The notes: generated by a model from the letters alone, not told the origin. A stretch of DNA of 64,000 nucleotides from Gaiellaceae bacterium (GCA_030446625.1 JAUJMY010000001.1:293496-357495); one strand, 5' to 3'. Shown: positions 53,921 through 63,635, numbered from the stretch's first letter. A program made the numbers and translations.

Positions 53921-54937
53921 CTACGGGTGGAGGACGACGCGCCCGAGCACCTCCCCCGCGCGCAGGTCCTCGAGCACGCGGTTCACCTCTTCGAGCGGTG
54001 CGACTTCGTGGATCGGCGAGCGGACGAGGCCACGGGCAGCAAGGTCCAGCGCCAGCGCGAGCTCCTGGTACCCGTTCCCTACCGAGGTGAGGATCCGCAC
54101 CTCCGGTACGACGAGTTCCAGCGGGTGCAGGTCGAGCCGGTCGAAGCTGTAGCCGACGAATACGACCGCTCCCGCCTTCGCGACCGATCCGAACGCCTCG
54201 CGCATCGTCTCGGTCGTACCGACCAATTCGTAGACCGCATCGACTCCGTCGCCACCCGTGAGCTCGCGCACGCGCTCCGCGACCGGCTCCTCCGCGGCGC
54301 TCACGATCTCGTCCGCTCCGAGCTCCGTCGCGAGCGCTAGCTTCTCGGCTGTCCGGCTCACCGCGATCGTTCGCACTCCCGCGAGCCGCAGGACCTGCAC
54401 GAGCTGGAGCCCGACGCCGCCGCAGCCGTAGACGACGGCGGTGTTGCCGACGCCGAGCCTGGAGACGCCGAGCGCGTGGATCGCCGTCGTAGCGCCGCAA
54501 CAGAGCGGTGCGGCGTCCTCGAACGAGAGTGTGTCGGGAAGTCGCGCAAGCGCACTCTCCGGCACCACGACCTGCTCGGCGAATCCTCCGTCGCTCGCGA
54601 ACGCAAGGGCGCCGCGCGGCCTATCGCAGAGGTGGTCGCGCCCCGAGCGGCACTGTGTGCAGATGCGGCACGCGTGGAAGTAATGGACTGCGACGCGGTC
54701 GCCGCGCGTGAACGCCGAAGCACCCTCGCCGAGCTCGGCAACCGTGCCCGCAACCTCGTGACCGAGCACTATCGGCGTCTTGAGAGGTGTCAGCAGCCCG
54801 TCCAGGAAGTGGAGTTCCGTGCCACAGACGCCCGCCGCGGCGACGTCCACGACGACCTCGCCCGGACCAGGTCGGCGACGCTCCAAGTCGACGAGGTCAA
54901 GTGGAGCCCCGCGCTCGCGGAACAGCGCGGCTCGCAT
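53921..54937 (-). CDS. Zinc-dependent alcohol dehydrogenase (MDR family)
   Basis: 338-residue medium-chain dehydrogenase. Catalytic zinc ligands in AAGVCGTELHF and VLGHEVAGTV, the structural-zinc quartet CRICTQCRSGRDHLC, and the NAD(P) motif VVYGCGGVGLQLVQVLR. It oxidises alcohols or polyols; the specific substrate is unknown. ATG 54937 is preceded by GGAGG nine bases upstream, which forms the end of a TPP riboswitch, so translation should be blocked when thiamine diphosphate is plentiful. Confidence 0.93.
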   Translation of the reverse strand: MRAALFRERGAPLDLVDLERRRPGPGEVVVDVAAAGVCGTELHFLDGLLTPLKTPIVLGHEVAGTVAELGEGASAFTRGDRVAVHYFHACRICTQCRSGRDHLCDRPRGALAFASDGGFAEQVVVPESALARLPDTLSFEDAAPLCCGATTAIHALGVSRLGVGNTAVVYGCGGVGLQLVQVLRLAGVRTIAVSRTAEKLALATELGADEIVSAAEEPVAERVRELTGGDGVDAVYELVGTTETMREAFGSVAKAGAVVFVGYSFDRLDLHPLELVVPEVRILTSVGNGYQELALALDLAARGLVRSPIHEVAPLEEVNRVLEDLRAGEVLGRVVLHP

Positions 54938-54940
54938 CGG

Positions 54941-55027
54941 CTAGTACCTCCTCCCTTCGCCGGCATTACCCGGATCAGGTTCGACGGGTGTGATCTCAGC
55001 CCCAACGGGGCACCCCGGTGCGACTAG
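54941..55027 (-). promoter_or_regulatory. TPP riboswitch (THI element)
   Basis: Read on the minus strand: GGGGTGCCCC, GGGGCTGAGATCACACCC, GAACCTGATCCGGGTAATGC, CGGCGAAGGGAGG, in the exact order and spacing of the TPP aptamer core (CTGAGA, ACCTGATC, GGNTAATNCC, GCGNAGGGA). CTAGT at its 5' side can pair with ACTAG at its 3' side around the P1 stem, which covers the GGAGG of the alcohol dehydrogenase gene starting at 54937. Control is likely by hiding the ribosome site on TPP binding. Confidence 0.95.
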
Positions 55028-55040
55028 CCTAGCGGCTGCC

Positions 55041-55397
55041 GTGGAGATCCGCAGGACCGACGACGCGACGCCCTTCACGACCGCCGACGGGAGCACGATC
55101 CGCGTCCTGCTCGACGCCGACCAGGGAGGCGCGCGCGAGCAGAGCCTCGCCGAGGCATGGCTCGAGCCGGGGCAGTCGACGCAGCGGCACTACCACGCGC
55201 GCACGGAGGAGATCTACGTCATCCTCGAGGGCCGCGCGGAGATGGAGGTCGACGGCGACCGCCGTGAGGTCGCGCCGGGGGACGCGATCCTCCTCCCTCC
55301 GGGCGCGTGGCATCAGATCACGGCGCGCGACGAGTCGGTGCGGTTCCTCTGCTGCTGCGCGCCGCCGTACTCGCACGACGACACCTTCTTCGACTAG
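55041..55397 (+). CDS. Cupin-domain protein
   Basis: 118-residue single-cupin protein from GTG 55041. Metal-binding residues are seen in RHYHARTEEIYVILEG (His, His, Glu) and GAWHQITA (His). The C-terminus has CCCAPPYSHDDTFF. Such proteins include small isomerases, dioxygenases and sugar-binding proteins; no function can be assigned. Its promoter must overlap the antisense strand of the TPP riboswitch, only 13 bases away. Confidence 0.85.
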   Translation: MEIRRTDDATPFTTADGSTIRVLLDADQGGAREQSLAEAWLEPGQSTQRHYHARTEEIYVILEGRAEMEVDGDRREVAPGDAILLPPGAWHQITARDESVRFLCCCAPPYSHDDTFFD

Positions 55398-56536
55398 GCG
55401 TTCCGTGGGACGAGGCCGACCCGGCGCGCGGCCTCGACGAGCCACCACGCGGCGAGACCGAGCGCGACGGCGAGCGCGAGGTTCATCGCGACGCCCACGC
55501 TTCCGACCGCGAGCGCGAGCGCCCAGGCCCCGGCGCCGCGCAGGTCGCGGAGCAGCCCGATGTGCAGGACGCCGGCCGACGCGAGCAGGCCGGCGAGGAT
55601 CGGCAGCGGGAACGCGGCGAGGAGCGCGCCGAGCCCGGCGCCGGCGCCGAGCGCCAGCACCAGCAGCGTCGCTCCGATAGCGCCCGGCGCGCCTCCGGTC
55701 CGCGCGCCGCACGCGACGTGCGCCGTCAGCCCCCCGGCGCCGTGGCAGACGGGCATCCCGCCGATCGCGCCCGCGAGCAGATTCGCCGAGCCGAACGTCG
55801 TCGCGAGCCGGCCGGGCCGCACCGGCTCCGCTCGCTCGCCGAAGTAGACGCGCGCCGCGTCCGCGGTCGCCAAGCAGGAGTTCGCGAACGAGAGCGGGAG
55901 CTGCGGGACGACGAGCACGACGAGCGCCGTCCAGAACGTCGCGGCGTCGAGGGACGGGAACGCGACCGCGGAGGGCCCGAGATCGGCCGCGCCGGCGCCG
56001 CGCGCGAGCATGACAACGGCGCCGGTTCCGACGAGGACGAGCGCGACCGGGTAGCGCTTGAGCGCGAGCGCGAGGCCGAGCACCACGAGCGCGAGCGGAA
56101 GCGCCGTTTCGGCCGCGAGCGCGGCGTCGGCGAACGCCGCCGGCGGCTCCGTCACGAGGCCCCAGGCGATCTTCAGGAAGAGGATCCCCACCGTGAGCTG
56201 GACCCCGCGGATGACCGCGCGAGGGAAGAACACCGCGACGCGGTCGATCAGCCCGCTCCGGCCGAGGACGAGGAAGATCGCGCCCATCAGCAGCGCCGCC
56301 GCGGCGATCGCGTCCGACCCGAGCCCCTGCGCGATCGCGATCGCGCCGAGCGCCTTCAGCGGCTGCACCGGGACCGGGAGGCGGTAGGCCGCTGCGGCGG
56401 CGAGGTAGAGGAGCGCGGCCGGCAGCAGCACCGCCGTCGGCGACAGGCCGTTCTTCACGATCAGCGCGACCGCGATCGGGACGAGGACGCCGACGTCGGC
56501 GACGGCGCCAGCGAGTTCGCGGCGGTCGAAGCGCAC
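55394..56536 (-). CDS. MOT1-family (molybdate/sulfate) membrane transporter
   Basis: 380 residues with ten or more membrane segments. The two family signatures are RLPVPVQPLKALGAIAIA and QLPLSFANSCLATADAA, with GGMPVCHGAGGLTAH between two segments, as in the MOT1 molybdate transporter/sulfate permease-related family. GTG 56536. Substrate likely molybdate or sulfate, inferred only from the family. No molybdenum cofactor genes are nearby. Convergent with the cupin gene, overlapping four bases. Confidence 0.85.
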   Translation of the reverse strand: MRFDRRELAGAVADVGVLVPIAVALIVKNGLSPTAVLLPAALLYLAAAAAYRLPVPVQPLKALGAIAIAQGLGSDAIAAAALLMGAIFLVLGRSGLIDRVAVFFPRAVIRGVQLTVGILFLKIAWGLVTEPPAAFADAALAAETALPLALVVLGLALALKRYPVALVLVGTGAVVMLARGAGAADLGPSAVAFPSLDAATFWTALVVLVVPQLPLSFANSCLATADAARVYFGERAEPVRPGRLATTFGSANLLAGAIGGMPVCHGAGGLTAHVACGARTGGAPGAIGATLLVLALGAGAGLGALLAAFPLPILAGLLASAGVLHIGLLRDLRGAGAWALALAVGSVGVAMNLALAVALGLAAWWLVEAARRVGLVPRNA

Positions 56537-56558
56537 GAGCGGAGCCTATGCCGCGGCG

Positions 56559-56978
56559 CTACGGCAGCTCGTACGTGACGGCGGGCGCGAGTGCGCCGAC
56601 GCCGTCGCGGCCGACGGTGATCTGGCCGCCGTTCCCGGTCGAGCAGACGAGCGTCTCCGCCGCACGGCACGTGAAGGCGCCGTTCCACCAGCTCTCGCCG
56701 TCGAGCAGCACGCGCGTCGCGCCGTTCCACGAGACGGGCGTGTCGTCGACGCGGGAACCGCCGTCGGCCGCGAGGACGAGCGCGGAGCGCGTGCCCTCGG
56801 CGCGGCAGGCGATCGTCCCGGAGCTGAGCATGTTGCAGCCGGCGGAGCCGTCGGCGAGCCGGAACGCGGCCGCCGCCGGCTTACCGGCCGCGCCCGTCCC
56901 GGCCGCCGTGCCTGACACTGCTGCGATGCCGCACGCCGCGAGAATCGCGGCGGCGACGAGACCCCGTTTCCGCGCCAT
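56559..56978 (-). CDS. Secreted hypothetical protein
   Basis: 139 residues with a cleavable signal peptide (LVAAAILAACGIAAVSGTAA). The mature part has four cysteines (AGCNMLSS, IACRAEG, FTCRAAE, LVCSTG), probably two disulfides, in a small beta domain. ATG 56978 follows AAGGGGAG. No family recognised. It stands apart from aconitase upstream by 106 bases. Confidence 0.8.
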   Translation of the reverse strand: MARKRGLVAAAILAACGIAAVSGTAAGTGAAGKPAAAAFRLADGSAGCNMLSSGTIACRAEGTRSALVLAADGGSRVDDTPVSWNGATRVLLDGESWWNGAFTCRAAETLVCSTGNGGQITVGRDGVGALAPAVTYELP

Positions 56979-57084
56979 AGCTCCCCTTCAACGGCCGCAG
57001 CGAGGCGCGGGTTCCGCGGCCGCGCCAACGCGTCACCTGAGTGTCGCGCCCGCGCCACCTCGTCGGGGGCACGCCCTCGCGGCG

Positions 57085-59856
57085 CTACGCGCTCAGGAGG
57101 CGCCGGAGCACGTACGGGAGGATCCCGCCGTGCCGGAGGTACTCGCGCTCGCGCGGCGTGTCGAGCCGGACGCGGGCCGTGAACGTCTTCTCGTCCGCGC
57201 GCACCGTCACCTCGCGCGCCTCGCCGTTGGCGACGCCCTCGATCGCGAACTCCTCCCGCCCGGTCAGGCCGAGCGACGCCGCGCTCTCGCCGGCCGCGAA
57301 CTGGAGCGGCAGGATCCCCATCATCAGCAGGTTCGAGCGGTGGATGCGCTCGTACGACTCCGCGATCACGGCGCGGACGCCGAGCAGGCTCGGCCCCTTC
57401 GCCGCCCAGTCGCGCGACGAGCCCGACCCGTACTCCTTGCCGGCGAGCACGATCAGCGGCACGCCCTCGTCGAGGTACCGCTGCGACGCCTCGAAGATCG
57501 TCGTCTCGTCGCCGCTCGGGACGTGCACCGTCCACGTCCCCTCGCTGCCCGGCGCGAGCAGGTTCCTCAGCCGCACGTTCGCGAACGTCCCCCGCACCAT
57601 CACCTCGTGGTTGCCGCGGCGCGAGCCGTACGAGTTGAAGTCGCGGCGCTCGACGCCGTGCTCGACGAGGTAGCGGCCCGCCGGGCTGTCGGGGCGGATC
57701 GACCCCGCCGGCGAGATGTGGTCGGTCGTGACGCTGTCGCCCACCATCACGAGGCAGCGCGCGTCCGAGACGTCCTCCACCGCGCGCGGCTCGCGCGGCA
57801 TCCCGTCGAAGTACGGCGGCCGCCGCACGTACGTCGACTCGTCGTCCCACGCGAAGAGGTCGCCCTCGGGCACGTCGAGGTCGCGCCAGCGCTCGTCGCC
57901 GGTGAAGACGTCGGCGTAGGTGCGGCGGCCGTGATCGCCCTCGATGGCGGGCGCGATCGCCGCCGGGCCCACCACCCCCCGCGGCCCGAAGTGGCGCAGG
58001 TAGAAGGCGTTGCCCCCCGGGGGCCCGCCCCGCGGGCGGTTGACGCGGTCGACGGACACACGCCCGGCGAGCGCGTAGGCGACGACGAGCGGCGGCGACG
58101 CGAGGTAGTTCGCCTTCACCTCCGGATGGATACGCGCCTCGAAGTTGCGGTTCCCGGAGAGGACCGAGCAGACGACGAGATCACCTTCCTCCACGGCCTC
58201 GGAGATCGGGTCGGGCAGGGGGCCCGAGTTCCCGATGCAGGTCGTGCAGCCGTAGCCGACGGTGTGGAAGCCGAGCTCCTCGAGGTACGGCGTGAGCCCG
58301 GCGCGCTCGTAGTACTCGGTGACGACCTTCGAGCCCGGCGCGAGGCTCGACTTCACCCACGGCTTGCGGCGCAGCCCGCGCTCGACCGCCTTCTTCGCGA
58401 GCAGGCCCGCGCCGAGCATCACCTGCGGGTTCGAGGTGTTCGTGCAGCTCGTGATCGCCGCGATCACGACGGCGCCGTGCTCGAGCTCGAACGACTGGCC
58501 GTCGTACTCGACCGCCACCGGCTTCGCGCGCTCCGCGACGACGGTCGCGGGGACGCTGAGCGCCGCGTCGAGCTCCGCCTCCACCTCGTTGTGGGAGGGA
58601 TGCTGCTCCACGGTCGGGTCGCTCGCCGGGAACGTCTCGGCCACGGCCTCGTCGTGCTTCGTCGCGTAGTCGACGCCGAAGCTCGGCAGCGCCGCGAGGA
58701 ACGACCGCTTCGCGTCCGCGAGCGGGACGCGATCCTGCGGACGGCGTGGCCCCGCGAGGCTCGGCTCGACGTCGCCGAGGTCGAGCTCGACGACCTGCGA
58801 GTACGTCGGCTCGTGCGCGGGGTCGTGCCACAGGCCGTTGTCCTTGCAGTACGCCTCCACGAGCGCGACGCGCTCGTCGCTCCGTCCCGTCAGCCGCAGG
58901 TACTGGAGCGTGACCTCGTCGACGGGGAAGAAGCCGCACGTCGCGCCGTACTCCGGTGACATGTTCCCGATCGTCGCGCGGTCCGCGAGCGGCAGCCCGG
59001 CGAGCCCGTGGCCGAAGTACTCGACGAACTTCCCGACGACTCCGACCTGGCGGAGGATCTGCGTCACGGTGAGGACGAGATCGGTCGCCGTCGCGCCCTC
59101 GGGCAGCTGGCCCGAGAGCCGGAAGCCGACCACCTGCGGCACGAGCATCGAGACGGGCTCGCCGAGCATCGCGGCCTCGGCTTCGATCCCGCCGACGCCC
59201 CAGCCGAGCACGCCGAGGCCGTTCACCATCGTCGTGTGCGAGTCCGTCCCCACGAGCGTGTCCGGGAACGCCCGCCCGTCGCGCGACTCGACGACGCGCG
59301 CGAGGCACTCGAGGTTGACCTGGTGGACGATGCCCGTGTTCGGCGGGACGACCTGGAAGTTGTCGAACGCGCTCTGGCCCCAGCGTAGGAACGCGTAGCG
59401 CTCGCGGTTACGCTCGAACTCGAGCTCGCCGTTGCGGACGATCGCGAGCCGGCTCGCGAACTCGTCCACCTGCACCGAGTGGTCGATGACGAGCTCCGCC
59501 GGGAGCAGCGGGTTGATCCGGGAGGGGTCGCCGCCGAGCTCGCGCATCGCGTGCCGCATCGCTGCGAGGTCGACGATCGCGGGGACGCCCGTGAAGTCCT
59601 GGAGGAGGACGCGCGCGGGCGTGAACGAGATCTCGCGGCTCGGCTCCTCCGTCGCCACCCAGGTCGCGACTGCCTCCACGTCGTCTGCGGTGACGACGCC
59701 GCCGTCCTCGTGGCGGAGGACGTTCTCGAGCAGGATCTTCAGCGTGTACGGGAGACGCGCGACGTCGTAGCGCGCCTGCAGAGCGTCGATCCGGAAGAGC
59801 TCGTGCTCGGCGGCGCCGACGCGTAGGGTGGAACGGGCACCGAAGGAGTCGGCCAT
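57085..59856 (-). CDS. acnA: Aconitate hydratase, AcnA type
   Basis: 923-residue [4Fe-4S] enzyme of the citric acid cycle. Cluster ligands are Cys in [12 protein letters not shown] and the pair in [12 protein letters not shown]. Other marks: [34 protein letters not shown] and [23 protein letters not shown] 59856 ([10 protein letters not shown]) is the natural start. The segment encoded by about 57955-58050 ([20 protein letters not shown] and on) is badly matched to the family, though in frame, and has long G and C runs; local sequence error is possible. Divergent from a lipoprotein gene whose start overlaps by 29 bases. Confidence 0.95.
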   Translation of the reverse strand: MADSFGARSTLRVGAAEHELFRIDALQARYDVARLPYTLKILLENVLRHEDGGVVTADDVEAVATWVATEEPSREISFTPARVLLQDFTGVPAIVDLAAMRHAMRELGGDPSRINPLLPAELVIDHSVQVDEFASRLAIVRNGELEFERNRERYAFLRWGQSAFDNFQVVPPNTGIVHQVNLECLARVVESRDGRAFPDTLVGTDSHTTMVNGLGVLGWGVGGIEAEAAMLGEPVSMLVPQVVGFRLSGQLPEGATATDLVLTVTQILRQVGVVGKFVEYFGHGLAGLPLADRATIGNMSPEYGATCGFFPVDEVTLQYLRLTGRSDERVALVEAYCKDNGLWHDPAHEPTYSQVVELDLGDVEPSLAGPRRPQDRVPLADAKRSFLAALPSFGVDYATKHDEAVAETFPASDPTVEQHPSHNEVEAELDAALSVPATVVAERAKPVAVEYDGQSFELEHGAVVIAAITSCTNTSNPQVMLGAGLLAKKAVERGLRRKPWVKSSLAPGSKVVTEYYERAGLTPYLEELGFHTVGYGCTTCIGNSGPLPDPISEAVEEGDLVVCSVLSGNRNFEARIHPEVKANYLASPPLVVAYALAGRVSVDRVNRPRGGPPGGNAFYLRHFGPRGVVGPAAIAPAIEGDHGRRTYADVFTGDERWRDLDVPEGDLFAWDDESTYVRRPPYFDGMPREPRAVEDVSDARCLVMVGDSVTTDHISPAGSIRPDSPAGRYLVEHGVERRDFNSYGSRRGNHEVMVRGTFANVRLRNLLAPGSEGTWTVHVPSGDETTIFEASQRYLDEGVPLIVLAGKEYGSGSSRDWAAKGPSLLGVRAVIAESYERIHRSNLLMMGILPLQFAAGESAASLGLTGREEFAIEGVANGEAREVTVRADEKTFTARVRLDTPREREYLRHGGILPYVLRRLLSA

Positions 59857-60229
59857 CGCACTTGATTCAACCAAACGGCTTGCGGTCTACGCCGCCGCCG
59901 CGCTCGTCCTCGTAGGCTGTACCGACGACGGCACCGTACAGCCGGGCACGCTCCCCGGCAGCGAGATGCGCAGCGCGATCGACGCAGCGGCCGCGCACGT
60001 CGGCACGATCGAGGCCGCGTCGCGCGAGGCAACCGCGTCGCGGAGCGGCGACGAGGCGGAGGTCACGCTCACGTACGAAGGGATCCGCGACGACTCCGTC
60101 CGCGCCGAGCGTCACGTGATGAAGCTCGTGCGCGAGGGCGGCCGGTGGCGCGTCGTCTCGGATCGCGTCACGCGCAGCTGCCGCGAAGGGCGCGGCCACC
60201 AGGAGTTCACGCCGGAGCCCTGCCTCTAA
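59828..60229 (+). CDS. Small lipoprotein of unknown function
   Basis: 133 residues from GTG 59828. Hydrophobic signal [14 protein letters not shown] with lipobox Cys, then [18 protein letters not shown] and a beta-rich domain ([31 protein letters not shown]) like a cystatin or NTF2-type accessory fold. The start is uncertain: AAGGAG at 59842 is followed by no in-frame standard start, so GTG 59828 inside the aconitase 5' region is used. Confidence 0.65.
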   Translation: MERAPKESAIALDSTKRLAVYAAAALVLVGCTDDGTVQPGTLPGSEMRSAIDAAAAHVGTIEAASREATASRSGDEAEVTLTYEGIRDDSVRAERHVMKLVREGGRWRVVSDRVTRSCREGRGHQEFTPEPCL

Positions 60230-60233
60230 CGCA

Positions 60234-60920
60234 CTACAGCGCGAGCAGCAGCAGCGAGTACGCGACTGACCCGAGCGCGAACGCCGAGAACCGGCTCTCG
60301 CGCTCGCCCGGCAGCTCCTCCTTGAGCACGTTGAGGATCACGCCGCCGGCGAGGAACGCCAGGAGCAGTGCGACCGCGGGCTCCGACAGCTCGTAGGCGT
60401 AGCCGAGCGCGACGCCGAGCGGCGGCGCGGAAGCCAGGACGAAGCGGCCGACACGGCGGTAGTCGTCCTCGAACCGCCGCCGCAGCGCGACGTCGTTGAC
60501 GACGAAGTGCAGCCCCATCGCGACGGTGAAGAGGACGAGGTCGAGCGTGCTCGCGTTCAGCCGGTGCACGAGCAGGTAGCCGATGACGGCGTTCTTCGCC
60601 GCAAAGCTGCCGACCGCGAACGCGAACGCGGCACGTCCACCACGGTCGCCCACGCGCTCGACGCCGTAGAAGGCCGCGAGCCCTGCGAGCGCGACGAGGT
60701 ACGCGTGGTGCTGCACGAACGGGATCGCCCCCTCCGCAGCCTCCTCGAGCGTCGCCTGCTCCTCGCCGAGCGCCGGCAGGAGGTGGACGAAGACGTACGC
60801 GACGGAGATCCCGCCCGCGGCCGAGAGCCAGACACTGCGCGGCAGCCGGTCGAGGTTCGTCAGCCGCGCGGCGGCCAGATGGACGAGCGCGAGCGCTCCG
60901 GCTGCGACCGCCGGCGCCAC
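60234..60920 (-). CDS. Multi-pass membrane protein, ZIP-like
   Basis: 228 residues, about seven membrane segments. SVAYVFVHLLPALGEEQAT, GLHFVVNDVALRRRF and AGGVILNVLKEELPGERESR recall the histidine and glutamate positions of ZIP metal transporters, though the protein is short and metal transport is not shown. GTG 60920 directly follows the stop of the DUF2254 gene with no gap. Probably cotranscribed with it. Confidence 0.75.
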   Translation of the reverse strand: MAPAVAAGALALVHLAAARLTNLDRLPRSVWLSAAGGISVAYVFVHLLPALGEEQATLEEAAEGAIPFVQHHAYLVALAGLAAFYGVERVGDRGGRAAFAFAVGSFAAKNAVIGYLLVHRLNASTLDLVLFTVAMGLHFVVNDVALRRRFEDDYRRVGRFVLASAPPLGVALGYAYELSEPAVALLLAFLAGGVILNVLKEELPGERESRFSAFALGSVAYSLLLLAL

Positions 60921-62252
60921 TCAATCGCTTGCCGAAGCCGCGGCGCGTCGAACGCGCTCGAGCCGTTCGGCGATCGAGGCACGGTCGCGATCGGTGCGCG
61001 CGTCCGCGAGCGCCGGGCCGGCGATGTCCTCCGCGGCGGCGACTACGGCCGCCGCGCGATCGTTCGCGCCCGCGTCACGGGCCGCGGCCGCGACCGTCTC
61101 GAGCGCGGCGAGCAGCGCGCCGACGACGCGCGCGTCGCCCGTGGCGTAGCGCCCGATCTCGATGAACGCGAGCTCCACGTACTCCTCGAACGCAACGGTC
61201 GCGACCACGGCCTCTGCGGCGCCGAGCCGCCGCACGCGCGGCGGGAGCGCTCGCGTTGCGAGTCGTTCCAGCGCCGCCTCGACGTAACGGACGCAATTGA
61301 GCGCCGTCGTCGGGTCGTTGATCCCCGGCGAGATCGCGCGCAGCGCAACGTCGACGAGCTGCCGCAGCCCGTATGCCGGATCTTGACGCACGTCGCGCTC
61401 GTTCGAGACGTGAAAGTCGCTCCGCACGCGCCGCTCGACGCGCTCGTCCACCGCCTGCCGCGGCCAGATCTCCGCGAGCGCGTCGCGTTCGGTGACGAAG
61501 TCGCCCGGGCGCACGCGGACGTGCAGCCGGACGTCGCCCGGGACGCTCTCGGCGAGTTTCTCCACGGCGATCGCCTGCACGTAACCGGGTCGCTGCGACC
61601 GCACGCGCGCGGGCTCGCCCGCCGCAGCCCAGCTCGCGACGAGAGCGTCTGCGTCGTCGGCGGTCGGCCCCTCGAACGCGCCGCGGTACAGGCGGTCGAT
61701 CGCCGCGAGCGTCTCGCGCCCCGCCTTCGCCGTGATCGTCGCCGCCTTCACCGACTGCGCGATCCGATGGATGAAGACGAGGAGCGCCGCGAAGCCGACG
61801 ACGCCGCCGACGATCGCAACCGACACCGCGAGTGCCGGTAGGAAGCCCGCATCCTCCGGTGGCTCGGGCGACCGGATCGAACTGAGGACGATCAGGCAGT
61901 AGATGAAGATCCCCACGAACGTCCCCGCAAGCGCCTGATTCACGCGGTCGTTCAGGAAGCCGCGCAAGGCACGCGGGCTGAACTGGCTCGAGACGAGCTG
62001 GAGCGTCACGATCGTCAGCGAGAACGCGAGGCCCGAGACGGTGATCAGCGATCCGGCGATCGTCGAGAGGATGTCGCGGGCGGCGGCGGCGCTGCCGTGG
62101 AACGCCCAGTCGACGCCGTCCGCGCCCGAGGCTCGGTCGAGCGCCAGCACGCCGAAGGCGAGCGCGACGAACGCGCTCACGACGAGGCCCGGGACGAGCC
62201 AGAGTCCCTGGAGGACGTCGGCGGCGCGGACGCGGAGGCCGGAGAGCGTCAG
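60921..62252 (-). CDS. DUF2254 membrane protein, apparent CTG start
   Basis: 443 residues. Four membrane segments at the N-terminus (LWLVPGLVVSAFVALAFGVL, ILSTIAGSLITVSGLAFSLT, FVGIFIYCLIVLSSI and one more) and a large soluble C-terminal part, the DUF2254 pattern with TLQLVSSQFSPRALRGFL. The family N-terminus (RVRAADVLQGLWLVPGL) begins just after CTG 62252, which overlaps the LLM stop as CTGA; no ATG, GTG or TTG lies in frame between that stop and this block. The next in-frame GTG would cut into the first membrane segment. Function unknown. Confidence 0.85.
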   Translation of the reverse strand: MTLSGLRVRAADVLQGLWLVPGLVVSAFVALAFGVLALDRASGADGVDWAFHGSAAAARDILSTIAGSLITVSGLAFSLTIVTLQLVSSQFSPRALRGFLNDRVNQALAGTFVGIFIYCLIVLSSIRSPEPPEDAGFLPALAVSVAIVGGVVGFAALLVFIHRIAQSVKAATITAKAGRETLAAIDRLYRGAFEGPTADDADALVASWAAAGEPARVRSQRPGYVQAIAVEKLAESVPGDVRLHVRVRPGDFVTERDALAEIWPRQAVDERVERRVRSDFHVSNERDVRQDPAYGLRQLVDVALRAISPGINDPTTALNCVRYVEAALERLATRALPPRVRRLGAAEAVVATVAFEEYVELAFIEIGRYATGDARVVGALLAALETVAAAARDAGANDRAAAVVAAAEDIAGPALADARTDRDRASIAERLERVRRAAASASD

Positions 62253-63199
62253 AGCTGCGGCGCGAGTTGGTTCCGCCAGAACTCGAAGAAGCCGTCCTGG
62301 TCGGGGCCGATCTGGTGGATGTAGATGTGGTCGATGCCGGCGTCCGCGTAGGAGCGGATCTCCTCGAGGTAGCGCGCAGGGTCGGGGCCGTGCGGGAGCG
62401 ACTCCGCGAGGTCCTCCGGCGTCACGTTCTGCGCCGCCTGCTCGAAGTGGCTCGGCAGCGGCAGCTCCTGCGAGAGGTCGCCCTTGATCCCGGCGTTCGG
62501 CCAGATGCGGTGCGCAGTCTCGAGCGCCTCGCGCTCGTCCGGGCCCCAGCAGCACGTGACCTGCCCGTACACGGGGCCGCTGCCGCCAGCGTCGCGGTAC
62601 TCGCGCACGACGTCCTCGTCGGCGGACGTCGTTACGAGCGCGTCGCCGAGACGCCCCGCCAGCCGAGCGGCGAGCGGCTTCGCCGCCGCGACGGCGACCT
62701 CGACGGGCTCCTCCGGCAGCGTGTAGAGGCGCGCGTTCTCGACCGTGTAGTGCTTGCCGCGGTGCGTCTGGTACCCGCCCTGCCACAGCAGGCGCATGAC
62801 CTCGATCGACTCCTCGAGCATCTCCAGGCGCTCGTCCGGCGCGGGCCAGTGGTCGCCGAGGATGTGCTCGTTCAGGTTCTCGCCGGTCCCGACGCCGAGG
62901 AAGAAACGGCCCGGCATCATTGCGGCGCAGGTCGCGGCCGCGTGCGCCATGATCGCAGGGTGGATGCGGATCATGGGGCAGGTGACGCCGGTGCCGAGCC
63001 GCAGCCGCTCCGTCGCGTGCGCGATGCCGCCGATCACGCTCCAGACGAACGGCGACTGCCCCTGCTCGTCGACCCACGGGTGGTAGTGGTCGGAGATCAG
63101 CGCGAACGTGAAGCCCGCTTCCTCGGCGAGCCGGGCGTTGCGCACGATGTCGTTCGGGAGGTGCTCCTCGGACGAGATGGCGTAGCCGTACTCGGGCAC
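62249..63199 (-). CDS. LLM-class F420-dependent oxidoreductase
   Basis: 316-residue luciferase-like TIM barrel of the family related to F420-dependent glucose-6-phosphate dehydrogenase: EYGYAISSEEHLPNDI, FALISDHYHPWVDEQGQSPF, LGTGVTCPMIRIHPAIMA and FFLGVGTGENLNEHILG. GTG 63199 is placed by homology. It uses the deazaflavin F420, consistent with an actinobacterium; substrate unknown. The stop overlaps the CTG of the DUF2254 gene. Confidence 0.92.
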   Translation of the reverse strand: MPEYGYAISSEEHLPNDIVRNARLAEEAGFTFALISDHYHPWVDEQGQSPFVWSVIGGIAHATERLRLGTGVTCPMIRIHPAIMAHAAATCAAMMPGRFFLGVGTGENLNEHILGDHWPAPDERLEMLEESIEVMRLLWQGGYQTHRGKHYTVENARLYTLPEEPVEVAVAAAKPLAARLAGRLGDALVTTSADEDVVREYRDAGGSGPVYGQVTCCWGPDEREALETAHRIWPNAGIKGDLSQELPLPSHFEQAAQNVTPEDLAESLPHGPDPARYLEEIRSYADAGIDHIYIHQIGPDQDGFFEFWRNQLAPQL

Positions 63200-63228
63200 G
63201 TGCGGCGAGTACCGAGTCGGCGCGGGCG

Positions 63229-63615
63229 CTAAACGGCGTCGCGCCGGCGCGCGGAGCGGAGCTCGCGCGCGAACGCCCCGCCGCCGATCGTCCGCTCCGC
63301 GCCGCCTCCGGCCGCGGCCCGGAGCGCACGGTCGGACGTGACGAGCCAGAAACGGTTCGCGCCCGAGCGAAGCGACGCCGCGGCTCGCGTCAACCATTCG
63401 TCGGCGCTCTCGCGGCCGCTGCCGACCACGGTGCAGTCAGAGGCGAGCGTCTGCTCGCCGACGACCCCACCCGGCGCCGCCCCGTCGAACACGACGACGG
63501 CGTGGGCTCCCTCGGCCGCGGCGCGTGCGCGGCAGAGCTCGACGAGCTCGTCCTCCGGGATGTTCGGCCACTGCGAGCGGAGGACGTTCCGCGCGTCTAC
63601 GAGCAGCGTCAGCAC
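63229..63615 (-). CDS. NYN-domain (YacP/Rae1-like) ribonuclease
   Basis: 128-residue PIN/NYN-fold protein. Acidic residues of the active site fit LVDARNVLRSQWPN, VVVFDGAAPGGV and LVTSDRALRAAAGGG. Homologues of the YacP/Rae1 type cut RNA on the ribosome; that role here is inferred. GTG 63615. Same direction as the LLM gene, 29 bases apart. Confidence 0.85.
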   Translation of the reverse strand: MLTLLVDARNVLRSQWPNIPEDELVELCRARAAAEGAHAVVVFDGAAPGGVVGEQTLASDCTVVGSGRESADEWLTRAAASLRSGANRFWLVTSDRALRAAAGGGAERTIGGGAFARELRSARRRDAV

Positions 63616-63635
63616 GCGCGCAGCGTACGACTCAA

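Noticed and set aside
56548-58959. Long plus-strand open frame opposite aconitase
   Set aside because: Arg/Ala/Val-rich sequence typical of the antisense of a high-G+C gene; aconitase on the minus strand is unmistakable.
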